Assembly: GCA_903892515.1 (NCBI GenBank)
Contig: CAITIS010000035.1
Span: forward strand, 1-36,496
Source of the DNA: an uncultured Planctomycetota bacterium
GTDB lineage: Bacteria > Planctomycetota > Phycisphaerae > SM23-33
Length of the DNA stretch: 36,496 nt
Reading direction: 5' to 3'
Of this stretch, positions 1-7,349 are shown one piece after another. Position 1 is the first letter of the stretch. Each line of letters opens with the position of its first letter. Below the pieces are notes generated by a model, which did no database searches, had not been told where the DNA came from, and worked only from the letters and a program-made list of their open reading frames with translations. Made by a program: the position numbers and the translations under genes.

Positions 1-62
1 CGCGTCAGGAATGGTGGCGCGAAGATGGTTCCCGGACGCGGGCGAGACGCCCGCGACACGAG
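1..62. repeat. Palindromic repeat, type C (first copy)
   Basis: Around 37-58 a GC hairpin is visible, GCGGGCG-AGA-CGCCCGC, followed by GACACGAGAAC. The same unit recurs at 14588-14617 (reverse orientation), at 14633-14655 (forward), and in degenerate form inside the NRDE gene at 22231-22254. No coding function is seen in the first 100 bases. It is a dispersed repeat of unknown function. Confidence 0.7.
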
Positions 63-102
63 AACAACGGGCGGAACCGGTGTCCGGCTAATCTTGGTCG
101 GG

Positions 103-144
103 CATAGGTAGAGCCGCAACGGCGCGGCTCAACCTATGGCACCC
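103..144. repeat. Type E repeat, 3' half only, upstream of the peptide importer
   Basis: The arms 103-117 and 124-138 pair over 15 positions with one mismatch around a 6-nt loop, and the unit ends in GGCACCC at 138-144. This matches the 3' half of the complete element at 3354-3464, so the copy looks truncated on the left. Confidence 0.75.
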
Positions 145-200
145 ATGGCAGGTTCAACCTATGGCACCCGTGGCAGGTTCAACCTGTGGCACCTATGGCG
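126..200. repeat. Three tandem 25-bp repeats
   Basis: Units 126-150, 151-175 and 176-200 differ at only a few positions. Each carries the core TTCAACCTATGGCACC or a near match. The first unit is the right arm of the type E hairpin, so the array looks like local amplification of that repeat end. It lies 27 bases upstream of the GTG start at 228, in the presumed leader of the importer operon. Confidence 0.85.
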
Positions 201-227
201 GGAGTTTGAAAAGGATTTCGAGCTTCG

Positions 228-2084
228 GTGAAATGGTTTTATGTCATCGCGCTGGTGATGTCGGTCGCCTTGGCGATCCTGCCGGTTGTCTGGATCGCTC
301 ACATCCAGCCCGCGCAGACCTTCGCCGCCGACAAGATCGTTCGTTACGACAGCTTCGGTGCTGACATCAAGTCCATCGACCCGGCCACCTGCGGCGACAC
401 CACCAGCTCGTGGATCCAGGGGAACTTCTACGAAGGCCTGTACTGCTACCACTACCTCCTGAGGCCACCGACGGTCATCCCGCAACTGGCCCAGGACATG
501 CCGCAGGTCTCGCCCGACGGGCTCATCTACACCATCAAGCTCAAGGCCGATGTGAAGTACACGCCCAACGAGTGCTTCGGCAAGGGACCCGACGGCCAGC
601 TACTCACGCGGACGGTCAAGGCCGAGGACTTCGTCCTGGCGTTCAAGCGCGTGGCCGACTACCACATCGCCACCGGCCTGGCCTGGGCCTTCGTCAGCGA
701 GCGGATCGTCGGCATCGACGCCTACCGGGCGAAGACCAAGGAATACAAACCCACCGACTACGCCCGCTACGACCTGCCCATCGATGGCATCAAGGCCGTG
801 GACGACCTGACGCTGCAGATTCGGCTCGTCCAGCCGTTTCCGCAGATGATCTACGTGCTGGCCATGAGCGTGTACGCGCCCGTGCCGCGTGAGGCCGTGG
901 ATCGCTGGCTGGGGAATTCCCCCGAGTTCCGCGAGGCCTACCAGGTCGTCAGCACCGGGCCGTACGTCCTGAAGGAGTTCAAGCGCAAGCACCGCGTCGT
1001 GCTGGAACGCAACCCGGACTTCCGCGCGGACTTCTACCCCAGCCAAGGCATGCCCGGCGACCAGGAAGCCGGCTTGCTGGTTGACGCCGGTAAGAAAGTC
1101 CCGTTCGTGGACGTGCTGTGGTACGACTACGTGGCCGAGGACTACAGCGCCTGGATGCGTTTTTTAGCCCGGCAGGTCGATAGTGCGGGCATCCCCAAGG
1201 AAGTCTTCCAGTCGGTCATCACGCCGGGCAAAAGCCTCACCGACGACTTGGCGAAAAAGGGCATCAAGCTCATCAAGAGCGAGCAGCCGTCCGTGTACTG
1301 GATGGCCTTCAACATGGAAGATCCGGTGCTGGGCAAGTGCCCGTCGCTGCGGCAGGCGATGTGCCTGTGCTTCGACGTGGAGAACTACGTCAAGGTGCTG
1401 CACAATGGCCGGGGCAAGCGGGCGGTGAATGTGATTCCCAGCAGCTTTGCCGGTCATGATGAAGCCGGCCCAGGGCCGTACTTCCGCCTGGACGTGGACG
1501 AGGCGCGTAAGAAGATCGAGCAGGCCAAGGCTGAGTTGGCGGCGGCCGGGCTGCTGGTCGAAGGCAAGCTTCCCACCCTGACGCTGGAGATGGGCGGCGA
1601 GGACGTGGATTCGCGCCAGACGGCCGAGTTCGTCCAGCAGCAATTCCGCAAGATCGACCTGGATGTCAAGGCCGTCTTCCAGGATTGGTCCACGCTGCAA
1701 GAGAAGGTCAACAACAAGCAGGCCCAGATGTGGATGATGGGCTGGCAGGCGGACTACCCCGATGCCGAGAATTTCCTGCAAAACTTTTACAGCCCCAACA
1801 TCGCCAAGCAGACTAACAACTTCAATTACTCCAACCCCGCATTTGACAAGCTGTATGAGAAGATCCGCGTCATGCCCGAGTCGCCCCAGCGCACGGCCAT
1901 CTGCGCCCACATGGCCCAGATGCTGGGCGAGGACTGCCCGATGCTGCTGCTGACCGAACCGCTGAGTTTCGTGCTCTTTCAGGACTGGCTGCTGAACGTC
2001 AAGCCGCACCCGGTCGGGTATGGTTTTGCCAAGTACCAGCGGATCGACACCGAGCTGCGCGACCGGATGGGAGGGCGGCGGTAA
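228..2084 (+). CDS. Peptide ABC transporter substrate-binding protein (SBP family 5)
   Basis: Extracytoplasmic binding protein that captures peptides or a similar ligand and delivers it to the permeases encoded next. The 618-residue length is a little above the usual 500-600 for family 5 (OppA/DppA type). The N-terminus has a hydrophobic segment (about residues 3-25) ending near QPAQTFAADK. There is no lipobox Cys, so it is probably a cleaved or anchored signal rather than a lipoprotein. Family-typical stretches include SIDPATCGDTTSSW, a TGPYVLKEF segment and a WQADYPDAENFLQ stretch near the C-terminus. The start is the GTG at 228, with AAGGA at 211-215 as a distant ribosome site; the ATG at 233 is out of frame. 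Its TAA overlaps the ATG of the next gene (TAATG at 2082-2086), so the two are translationally coupled. Ligand specificity cannot be read from sequence. Confidence 0.9.
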   Translation: MKWFYVIALVMSVALAILPVVWIAHIQPAQTFAADKIVRYDSFGADIKSIDPATCGDTTSSWIQGNFYEGLYCYHYLLRPPTVIPQLAQDMPQVSPDGLIYTIKLKADVKYTPNECFGKGPDGQLLTRTVKAEDFVLAFKRVADYHIATGLAWAFVSERIVGIDAYRAKTKEYKPTDYARYDLPIDGIKAVDDLTLQIRLVQPFPQMIYVLAMSVYAPVPREAVDRWLGNSPEFREAYQVVSTGPYVLKEFKRKHRVVLERNPDFRADFYPSQGMPGDQEAGLLVDAGKKVPFVDVLWYDYVAEDYSAWMRFLARQVDSAGIPKEVFQSVITPGKSLTDDLAKKGIKLIKSEQPSVYWMAFNMEDPVLGKCPSLRQAMCLCFDVENYVKVLHNGRGKRAVNVIPSSFAGHDEAGPGPYFRLDVDEARKKIEQAKAELAAAGLLVEGKLPTLTLEMGGEDVDSRQTAEFVQQQFRKIDLDVKAVFQDWSTLQEKVNNKQAQMWMMGWQADYPDAENFLQNFYSPNIAKQTNNFNYSNPAFDKLYEKIRVMPESPQRTAICAHMAQMLGEDCPMLLLTEPLSFVLFQDWLLNVKPHPVGYGFAKYQRIDTELRDRMGGRR

Positions 2085-3313
2085 TGGCCTTCTTCATCCT
2101 GCGCCGGCTCGTCCAGGGCGCGTTCACGATCTTCGGCGTGATGCTGCTGACCTTCCTGCTGTTCAAGGTCTTCGCCGGCGACGTCTCGGCCCGGTACGTG
2201 AACCCCAAGCTCGGCCAGAAGGCTCGCGTGGAATGGCTCATCAAGCACGGCTTTGACAACCCCGACGGCACGAAGAAGGCGCTGATCTTCAATACCCGCA
2301 GGCACCTGCCGACCAGCCGGCCCGCCGGCGCGGATACGCCGCTGGCCGCTCCGGCCGTACAGCCCGACGCCGAGGATTCTGAAGAGCCCGCCAGCGACAA
2401 CGCCGCCGCGGCCACACCGCCAACTTCTGCGGCGACACAGCCAACTACTCCCGCGGCGCTGCCGGAGGCTCAACTTGCCATCGCCCCTCCATCCACCCAG
2501 CCGGCCAGTCGCGCCGCCTCGACAGACGCCGCTCAGGCTGGTCCCGACCAGCGGCTGATGCCGTGGGATGCGGAGTTCTATGACAGCCTGTTCTTCCGCC
2601 ACCTGAAGGAATCGCTGACCTTCAGCGGCAGGAGCTTCGAGACCGAAGAGCCGCTGACGGAGATCATCCGACGGCAGGCCCCGTACAGCCTGGCCATCAC
2701 GGTGCCTGCCCTGGCCATCGGCTGGCTGCTGGAACTGGTCATCGCCTGCCTGGTGGCGTATTACCGCGACTCGTTGATCGACAAACTGGGCGTGTTCTTC
2801 TCGGTGTTGGGCATGTGCGTGCCGTTCCTGGCGTACATGATCCTGGCCCAGGCCGTCATGTTCCACATCGCGCCAACGGCCGCTTGGGGCTTGCAACATC
2901 CGGCCAATATCTACTTGCCGGTGCTGATCGACGTGATCGCGGGCTTGGGCGGCGGCGTTCGCTTCTATCGCACGGTGATCCTGGACGAAACCAACCGCGA
3001 CTACGTCCGCACCGCCAAGGCCAAGGGCGTGCCGCTGCCCTCGATCCTCTTTAAGCACGTGCTCAAGAACTGCATGCTGCCGATCCTGACGAGCCTGGTG
3101 CTGTCGATCCCGTTCCTGATCATGGGCAACCTGCTGCTGGAACGGTTCTTCGGCATACCGGGCTTAGGCGACCTGCTGATCTCCAGCATCAACAACCGCG
3201 ATGTGCCGATCATCGCCGGCCTGACGTTCCTGACGGCCCTGGTGTACACGCTGGGCCTGCTGCTGACGGACATCCTGTACGCGGTCTTTGACCCGAGAAT
3301 TCGACTGAGATAG
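2084..3313 (+). CDS. oppB: Peptide ABC transporter permease, OppB/DppB type, with a long periplasmic insert
   Basis: Inner-membrane permease subunit. Residues about 9-29 form the first membrane helix; the remaining helices and the binding-protein-dependent transport domain occupy about residues 200-405. The EAA loop that contacts the ATPase is visible around YVRTAKAKGVPLPSILFKH. At 409 residues it is about 100 longer than the usual OppB (roughly 306). The excess lies between helix 1 and helix 2, about residues 70-170, as an Ala/Pro/Thr-rich, low-complexity stretch with a STQPASRAAS motif, expected outside the membrane. A GGAGGG ribosome site is at 2070-2075. Opp versus Dpp naming is arbitrary here; the permease assignment is secure. 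Confidence 0.92.
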   Translation: MAFFILRRLVQGAFTIFGVMLLTFLLFKVFAGDVSARYVNPKLGQKARVEWLIKHGFDNPDGTKKALIFNTRRHLPTSRPAGADTPLAAPAVQPDAEDSEEPASDNAAAATPPTSAATQPTTPAALPEAQLAIAPPSTQPASRAASTDAAQAGPDQRLMPWDAEFYDSLFFRHLKESLTFSGRSFETEEPLTEIIRRQAPYSLAITVPALAIGWLLELVIACLVAYYRDSLIDKLGVFFSVLGMCVPFLAYMILAQAVMFHIAPTAAWGLQHPANIYLPVLIDVIAGLGGGVRFYRTVILDETNRDYVRTAKAKGVPLPSILFKHVLKNCMLPILTSLVLSIPFLIMGNLLLERFFGIPGLGDLLISSINNRDVPIIAGLTFLTALVYTLGLLLTDILYAVFDPRIRLR

Positions 3314-3320
3314 GAGTTAT

Positions 3321-3492
3321 GGGTGCCGTAGGCTGACCCGCGAACTGAGAAGTGGGTGCCATAGGCTGATCCGCCGAAGCGTTTTTCAGCGAAGGCGGGG
3401 CTGCCTATGCTCGACGCTCGCATAGGTAGAGCCGCAAAACGACGCGGATCAACCTATGGCACCCTTGAAAATCATCGCACCCTTGGAAAGCA
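3321..3492. repeat. Intra-operon type E repeat between the two permease genes
   Basis: A partial copy of the left end lies at 3321-3342, followed by a full 111-nt element at 3354-3464. Outer arms 3354-3374 and 3444-3464 pair over 21 positions with one mismatch. Inside, two arms around GCCTATGC and GCATAGGTAGAGCCGC form a second, imperfect stem with a loop containing CGACGCTC. It is the only real gap in an otherwise overlapping five-gene operon and would place a large RNA structure between oppB and oppC in the mRNA. Confidence 0.85.
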
Positions 3493-4485
3493 ATGACGCA
3501 GCAGAGCGACAACTCGACCGCCCAAGCACAGGCCGCCGCGCCTGAGGCGCCCGTCATCATTGGCCGGAGCCTGTGGGGCGACGCCTTCTATCGGCTGCGG
3601 CGCGACCGCTCCGCCGTGGCGTGCTTCCTGGTCATCATGTTCTTTGCCGCCATCGCCATTCTCGGCCCGCACATCTACAGCAACTGGGCCGGGCAGTACG
3701 ATTACGCCAACTCCTACGAGGCGCCGAGCTGGCAGTACCCGCTGGGCACCGACGTGCTGGGCCGCAGCGTGCTGCAAAAAACCCTGCTGGCCGCCAACAC
3801 CTCCATGACCGTGGGGCTGATGTCCAACATCATCGCCATTCCGCTGGGCATGATCTTGGGCGCTCTGGCCGGGTACTTCGGCGGCTGGGTCGATGATGTG
3901 ATCGTCTGGCTGTACAACACGCTGCTGGCCGTGCCGGGCATCATCCTGCTGGTGGCGATCAAGTTCGCCTTCAAGGGCGTGGTGCTCTTCAAAGGCTTGA
4001 GTGTGCCGCTGTTTGGTCACACGTATCGTCCACTGTTGATGGATCTCGACCAGGGGCTCTCGGGCATGTACATCGCCCTGGGCGTGATGGGCTGGATCGG
4101 CACCTGCCGGCTGGTGCGGGCCGAGACGATGAAGATTCGCGAACTTGACTACGTGCTGGCCGCCCGCTCCGTCGGCAGCAACAGTTTCATGATCCTGTTT
4201 CGCCACGTGCTGCCCAACGTGCTGCACCTGGGCATCATTCAATTCTCGCTGGGCTTCATCGGCGCCATCGGGGCCGAGGTGACGCTGAGCTACCTGGGCC
4301 TGGGCGTTGGGGCGGGCGTGCCAAGCTGGGGCAGCATGATCAACGAAGCCCGCATGAACCTGGTGGTGGGGCGGTGGTGGGAGATATCGGCCGCGGTGGG
4401 CGCAGTGTTCCTGCTGGTGCTGGCCCTGAACATTTTCGGCGACCGGCTGCGGGACGCCTTTGACCCGAGGCTGCGCGTGGCATGA
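3493..4485 (+). CDS. oppC: Peptide ABC transporter permease, OppC/DppC type
   Basis: Second inner-membrane permease subunit of the importer. The 330 residues include an N-terminal cytoplasmic segment with RLRRDRSAVACF before helix 1, as in OppC, then a periplasmic stretch with PLGTDVLGRSVLQ. That PLGTDxLGRD-like motif is diagnostic for this subfamily. The EAA loop is near LDYVLAARSVGSNSFMILF. The C-terminus ends in a family-typical NIFGDRLRDAFDPRLR. GGAAAG at 3485-3490 is the ribosome site. The stop overlaps the start of the ATPase gene (ATGA at 4482-4485). No oddities in the protein; the spacer in front of it holds a repeat element. Confidence 0.93.
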   Translation: MTQQSDNSTAQAQAAAPEAPVIIGRSLWGDAFYRLRRDRSAVACFLVIMFFAAIAILGPHIYSNWAGQYDYANSYEAPSWQYPLGTDVLGRSVLQKTLLAANTSMTVGLMSNIIAIPLGMILGALAGYFGGWVDDVIVWLYNTLLAVPGIILLVAIKFAFKGVVLFKGLSVPLFGHTYRPLLMDLDQGLSGMYIALGVMGWIGTCRLVRAETMKIRELDYVLAARSVGSNSFMILFRHVLPNVLHLGIIQFSLGFIGAIGAEVTLSYLGLGVGAGVPSWGSMINEARMNLVVGRWWEISAAVGAVFLLVLALNIFGDRLRDAFDPRLRVA

Positions 4486-5516
4486 GCCAAAGCGACACCA
4501 TCCTGACGGTGCGGAATCTCCAGACGCACTTCTTCACGCGCGAAGGCGTGGTGCTGGCGGTTGACGGCGTGAGCTTTGCTATCGGCTCGGGCCAGACCTT
4601 CGCCCTGGTGGGCGAGAGCGGCTGCGGCAAGAGCGTGACGGCCCTGAGCATCCTGCGCCTCATCAGCAGCCCTGGCCGGATCGTCGGCGGCAAGATCACG
4701 CTGGACGACATCGACCTGCTGAGCCTGCCTGAGAGCCGGATGCGCTCCGTCCGCGGCAAGCTGGCCTCGATGATCTTCCAGGAGCCGATGACTTCGCTCA
4801 ACCCCGTGTTCAGCATCGGCAACCAGATCTGCGAAGCCATCCTGCTGCACCAGCACGTGTCGCCGTCGCAGGCGCGGCAGCGCGGCATCGACATGCTGGT
4901 CAGCGTGGGCATCTCCGAAGCCGCCCGGCGCTTCAACGAGTACCCCCACCAGCTTTCAGGCGGCATGCGGCAGCGGGCGATGATCGCCATGGCGCTGTCG
5001 TGCGACCCCAAGCTGCTGATCGCCGATGAGCCGACGACGGCCCTGGACGTGACCATCCAGGCCCAGATTCTCGACCTGCTGCGCGACATCCAGCGGCAGC
5101 GCGGGCTGTCGATCATGCTGATTACCCACGACCTGGCCGTGGTGGCCGAGGTCGCCGACGTGGTGGCCGTGATGTACGCCGGCAGGCTGGTCGAACTGGC
5201 CGACGTGATCAGCCTGTACGACAAGCCGCTGCACGCATACACGCAGGGGCTTTTTGCCTCGCTGCCGCGGCTGGGCGAGCGTCACAATCGCTTGGCCACG
5301 ATCCCCGGCACGGTGCCCAACCCCGCCGCGTTGCCGCCGGGCTGCCCGTTTAGCCCGCGCTGCTCCTGCGCCGACCCGCGCTGCCGGCGCGAACGCCCGC
5401 CCTTGCGCGAGGTGCTGCCCAACCACTGGGTGGCCTGCTGGGGCTGTAAGGGCTATGAGCAGGGCCAACTGACCGACCCTTCGCAGCGGCCCATAGCATT
5501 CAAGGCACAGCGATGA
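4482..5516 (+). CDS. oppD: Peptide ABC transporter ATP-binding protein, OppD/DppD type
   Basis: Cytoplasmic ATPase energising peptide import. The Walker A motif GESGCGKS is at residues 44-51, the ABC signature LSGGMRQR at 158-165 and Walker B LLIADEP at 178-184, followed by a conserved H-loop in [11 protein letters not shown]. The C-terminal oligopeptide-transporter domain carries the typical cysteine pattern [16 protein letters not shown]. At 344 residues it has the normal family length. It overlaps the previous and the next gene by 4 nt each (ATGA), indicating coupled translation. All catalytic motifs are intact. Confidence 0.95.
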   Translation: MSQSDTILTVRNLQTHFFTREGVVLAVDGVSFAIGSGQTFALVGESGCGKSVTALSILRLISSPGRIVGGKITLDDIDLLSLPESRMRSVRGKLASMIFQEPMTSLNPVFSIGNQICEAILLHQHVSPSQARQRGIDMLVSVGISEAARRFNEYPHQLSGGMRQRAMIAMALSCDPKLLIADEPTTALDVTIQAQILDLLRDIQRQRGLSIMLITHDLAVVAEVADVVAVMYAGRLVELADVISLYDKPLHAYTQGLFASLPRLGERHNRLATIPGTVPNPAALPPGCPFSPRCSCADPRCRRERPPLREVLPNHWVACWGCKGYEQGQLTDPSQRPIAFKAQR

Positions 5517-6646
5517 ATGAATCATCTACATTGCTGGATGTGCGCGACTTAAAGACCTACTTCCCCGTGCGTGGGAGCTGGTTCAAAAAGCTGCACGTCC
5601 ACGCCGTCGATGGCGTGAGCTTTTCGATCACCCGTGGCCAGACGCTGGCGCTGGTGGGCGAGAGCGGCTCGGGCAAGACCACCGTGGGGCGGACGATCCT
5701 GGGCTTGATTCCCGCCACGGCTGGGCGGGTGGATTTCCAGGGCCAGGACACCACCGCCATGTCGGGCGGGCAGATTCGCCGGCTGCGGCGGCACATGACG
5801 ATGATCTTCCAGGATCCCTTCGGCAGCCTGAACCCGCGCATGACGGTCGGCTCGATCATCGCCGAGCCGCTGAAGGTTCACCACGTCGGCCAGCGCAGCG
5901 AGCGGCGGCAGCGGATCGACGAACTGCTGCGCACCGTCGGGCTGGACCCGCGCTACGCCGGCAGATACCCGCACGAGTTCTCCGGCGGCCAGCGCCAGCG
6001 CATCGGCATCGCCCGGGCCCTGGCCAGCAACCCCGAGTTCATCGTCTGCGACGAACCGGTCAGCGCCCTGGACGTGTCGATCCAGTCGCAGATTCTCAAC
6101 CTGCTCTCGGACTTGCAGGAGCGGATGAACCTGACGTACCTGTTCATCGCCCACAACCTGGCGGTGGTGGAGCACTTCGCCCAGCGGGTGGCCGTCATGT
6201 ACCTGGGGCGGCTGGTGGAAGTGGCCGACCGCGACGAGCTGTACAATGATCCGCGGCACCCGTACACCGAGGCGCTCTTCTCGGCCGTGCCAGAGCCTGA
6301 CCCGCGCCGCCGGCATACCCGCGTGCAATTGGAGGGCGAGACGCCCTCGCCGATCTTCCCGCCGTCGGGCTGTCCGTTCCATCCGCGCTGCCCGCTGACG
6401 CGGCAAGTGGCGGCCGGGCACACTTACCTGGCCACCAGCGGCGTGAGCGGCTGTGGTAACGGCAAGACTCCGCCAGTGAACTTCAAGCCCCAGCCCTTGC
6501 CGCCAGGCCTGCTTCGCGAAGTCGGCTATCAAGGCCGGCCTTCACTGGTCGTGGCCAAGTGCATGGACGACGTGCCGGTTCTGGAACCACTTTCTTCCGC
6601 CGGCACAACGTCCAGCCATTGCCACGCCTGCCATTTGAGAAGATAG
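5513..6646 (+). CDS. oppF: Peptide ABC transporter ATP-binding protein, OppF/DppF type
   Basis: Second ATPase of the importer, expected to pair with the preceding gene's product. Walker A GESGSGKT is at residues 49-56, the signature FSGGQRQR at 156-163 and Walker B FIVCDEP at 176-182. The C-terminal domain has [14 protein letters not shown]. The 377 residues are about 40-50 more than usual; the excess is a C-terminal tail after the Cys-rich domain, ending HCHACHLRR. This tail could be a late extension or the normal end of this lineage. It is the last gene of the operon and is followed by a 700-base repeat cluster, not a clear terminator. Confidence 0.95.
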   Translation: MNESSTLLDVRDLKTYFPVRGSWFKKLHVHAVDGVSFSITRGQTLALVGESGSGKTTVGRTILGLIPATAGRVDFQGQDTTAMSGGQIRRLRRHMTMIFQDPFGSLNPRMTVGSIIAEPLKVHHVGQRSERRQRIDELLRTVGLDPRYAGRYPHEFSGGQRQRIGIARALASNPEFIVCDEPVSALDVSIQSQILNLLSDLQERMNLTYLFIAHNLAVVEHFAQRVAVMYLGRLVEVADRDELYNDPRHPYTEALFSAVPEPDPRRRHTRVQLEGETPSPIFPPSGCPFHPRCPLTRQVAAGHTYLATSGVSGCGNGKTPPVNFKPQPLPPGLLREVGYQGRPSLVVAKCMDDVPVLEPLSSAGTTSSHCHACHLRR

Positions 6647-6702
6647 GGCGTAGGGCGTAGGGCATAGGGCGTAGGGAAGGCGGTTTGCGGCGTGAACGCG
6701 CC
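6645..6702. repeat. TAGGGCG heptamer tract plus a 28-nt repeated flank
   Basis: About five heptamers of TAGGGCG or near matches run from 6645 to 6676. The next 28 nt, 6675-6702, recur exactly at 6969-6996. Each copy of that flank is followed by a GGGTGCC element, at 6712 and 6997, so flank and element appear to have been copied together. Confidence 0.75.
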
Positions 6703-6711
6703 CGTTGAGTT

Positions 6712-6820
6712 GGGTGCCATAGGTTGAGTCGCGTTGTCTTGCGACTCTACCTATGCGCGACGCCCCGGCATAGGCAGCCCCGACTCACCCACGGCTTCGT
6801 TGTGTCAGCCAATGGCACCC
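6712..6820. repeat. Type E repeat, complete, downstream of the importer operon
   Basis: The 109-nt element starts GGGTGCCATAGG and ends GGCACCC. It shares the loop region CTATGC-CGACGC-GCATAGG with the element at 3354-3464. The outer arms pair imperfectly. With the copies at 103-144 and 3354-3464, the operon is both bracketed and interrupted by the same repeat type. Confidence 0.75.
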
Positions 6821-6843
6821 ATTCCAGCACTCTGCCCGTGCCC

Positions 6844-7107
6844 GGGTGCCGTGGTTTGCGCAGCGAAGCGTAGCAACCACGTTCCCGACCAAGCCCCGAA
6901 GTACATCCGAATCTTCACGTGGTTGCCGCCTGCTGGCGGCAGCCCACGGCACCCGGCGTAGGGCATGGGGAAGGCGGTTTGCGGCGTGAACGCGCCGGGT
7001 GCCGTGGTTTGCGCAGCGAAGCGTAGCAACCACGTTCCCGCCCAAGCCCCGAAGTACATCCGAATCTTCACGTGGTTGCCGCCTGCTGGCGGCAGCCCAC
7101 GGCACCG
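6844..7107. repeat. Two type G repeats, 111 nt each
   Basis: Copies at 6844-6954 and 6997-7107 differ at two positions, by my reading. Each opens GGGTGCCGTGGTTTGC and closes with GCCCACGGCACC. Each holds two inner hairpins: one between GTGGTTTGC and GCAACCAC, one with TGCCGCC-TGCT-GGCGGCA (6924-6941 in the first copy). A partial relative is at about 20347-20395. The remaining spacer to 7349 holds one more hairpin (7151-7177) and no gene. Confidence 0.9.
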
Positions 7108-7150
7108 AGCCTACCAGTGCGCCCGCACCCGGCTGCCGAGTGCGCCTGAA

Positions 7151-7183
7151 CATGGTCACGCGAACAGCGTGACCATGCCACCC
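7151..7183. repeat. Type F hairpin repeat (partial)
   Basis: Perfect 11-bp arms CATGGTCACGC (7151-7161) and GCGTGACCATG (7167-7177) enclose a 5-nt loop and are followed by CCACCC. The CATGGTCA arm matches the element at 31566-31655. It is too far upstream of 7350 to be a terminator of that gene and has no T tract. Confidence 0.7.
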
Positions 7184-7349
7184 AACGAAAGCCTGACCAC
7201 GCCACCCGTCGCAGCTCCTGCCACCCGTCATCGCAGGACTCTGTCCATGCTTCCTCAAATCCGCTGGCGGGCCGGGGGCGTGCTGGGTACAAATAAGCTC
7301 AACGGATCGAGCAGCGCTCTGGCCTGAGCAACTAACCGAGGATGTTCTC

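Noticed and set aside
1164..3058. Long minus-strand frames opposite the peptide-importer genes
   Set aside because: No ribosome sites or domain motifs; composition is that of antisense shadows of the binding-protein and permease genes.
6645..7107. Possible CRISPR array in the repeat cluster
   Set aside because: Repeats are not regularly spaced, are themselves palindromic with shared termini, and there are no unique spacers or cas genes.
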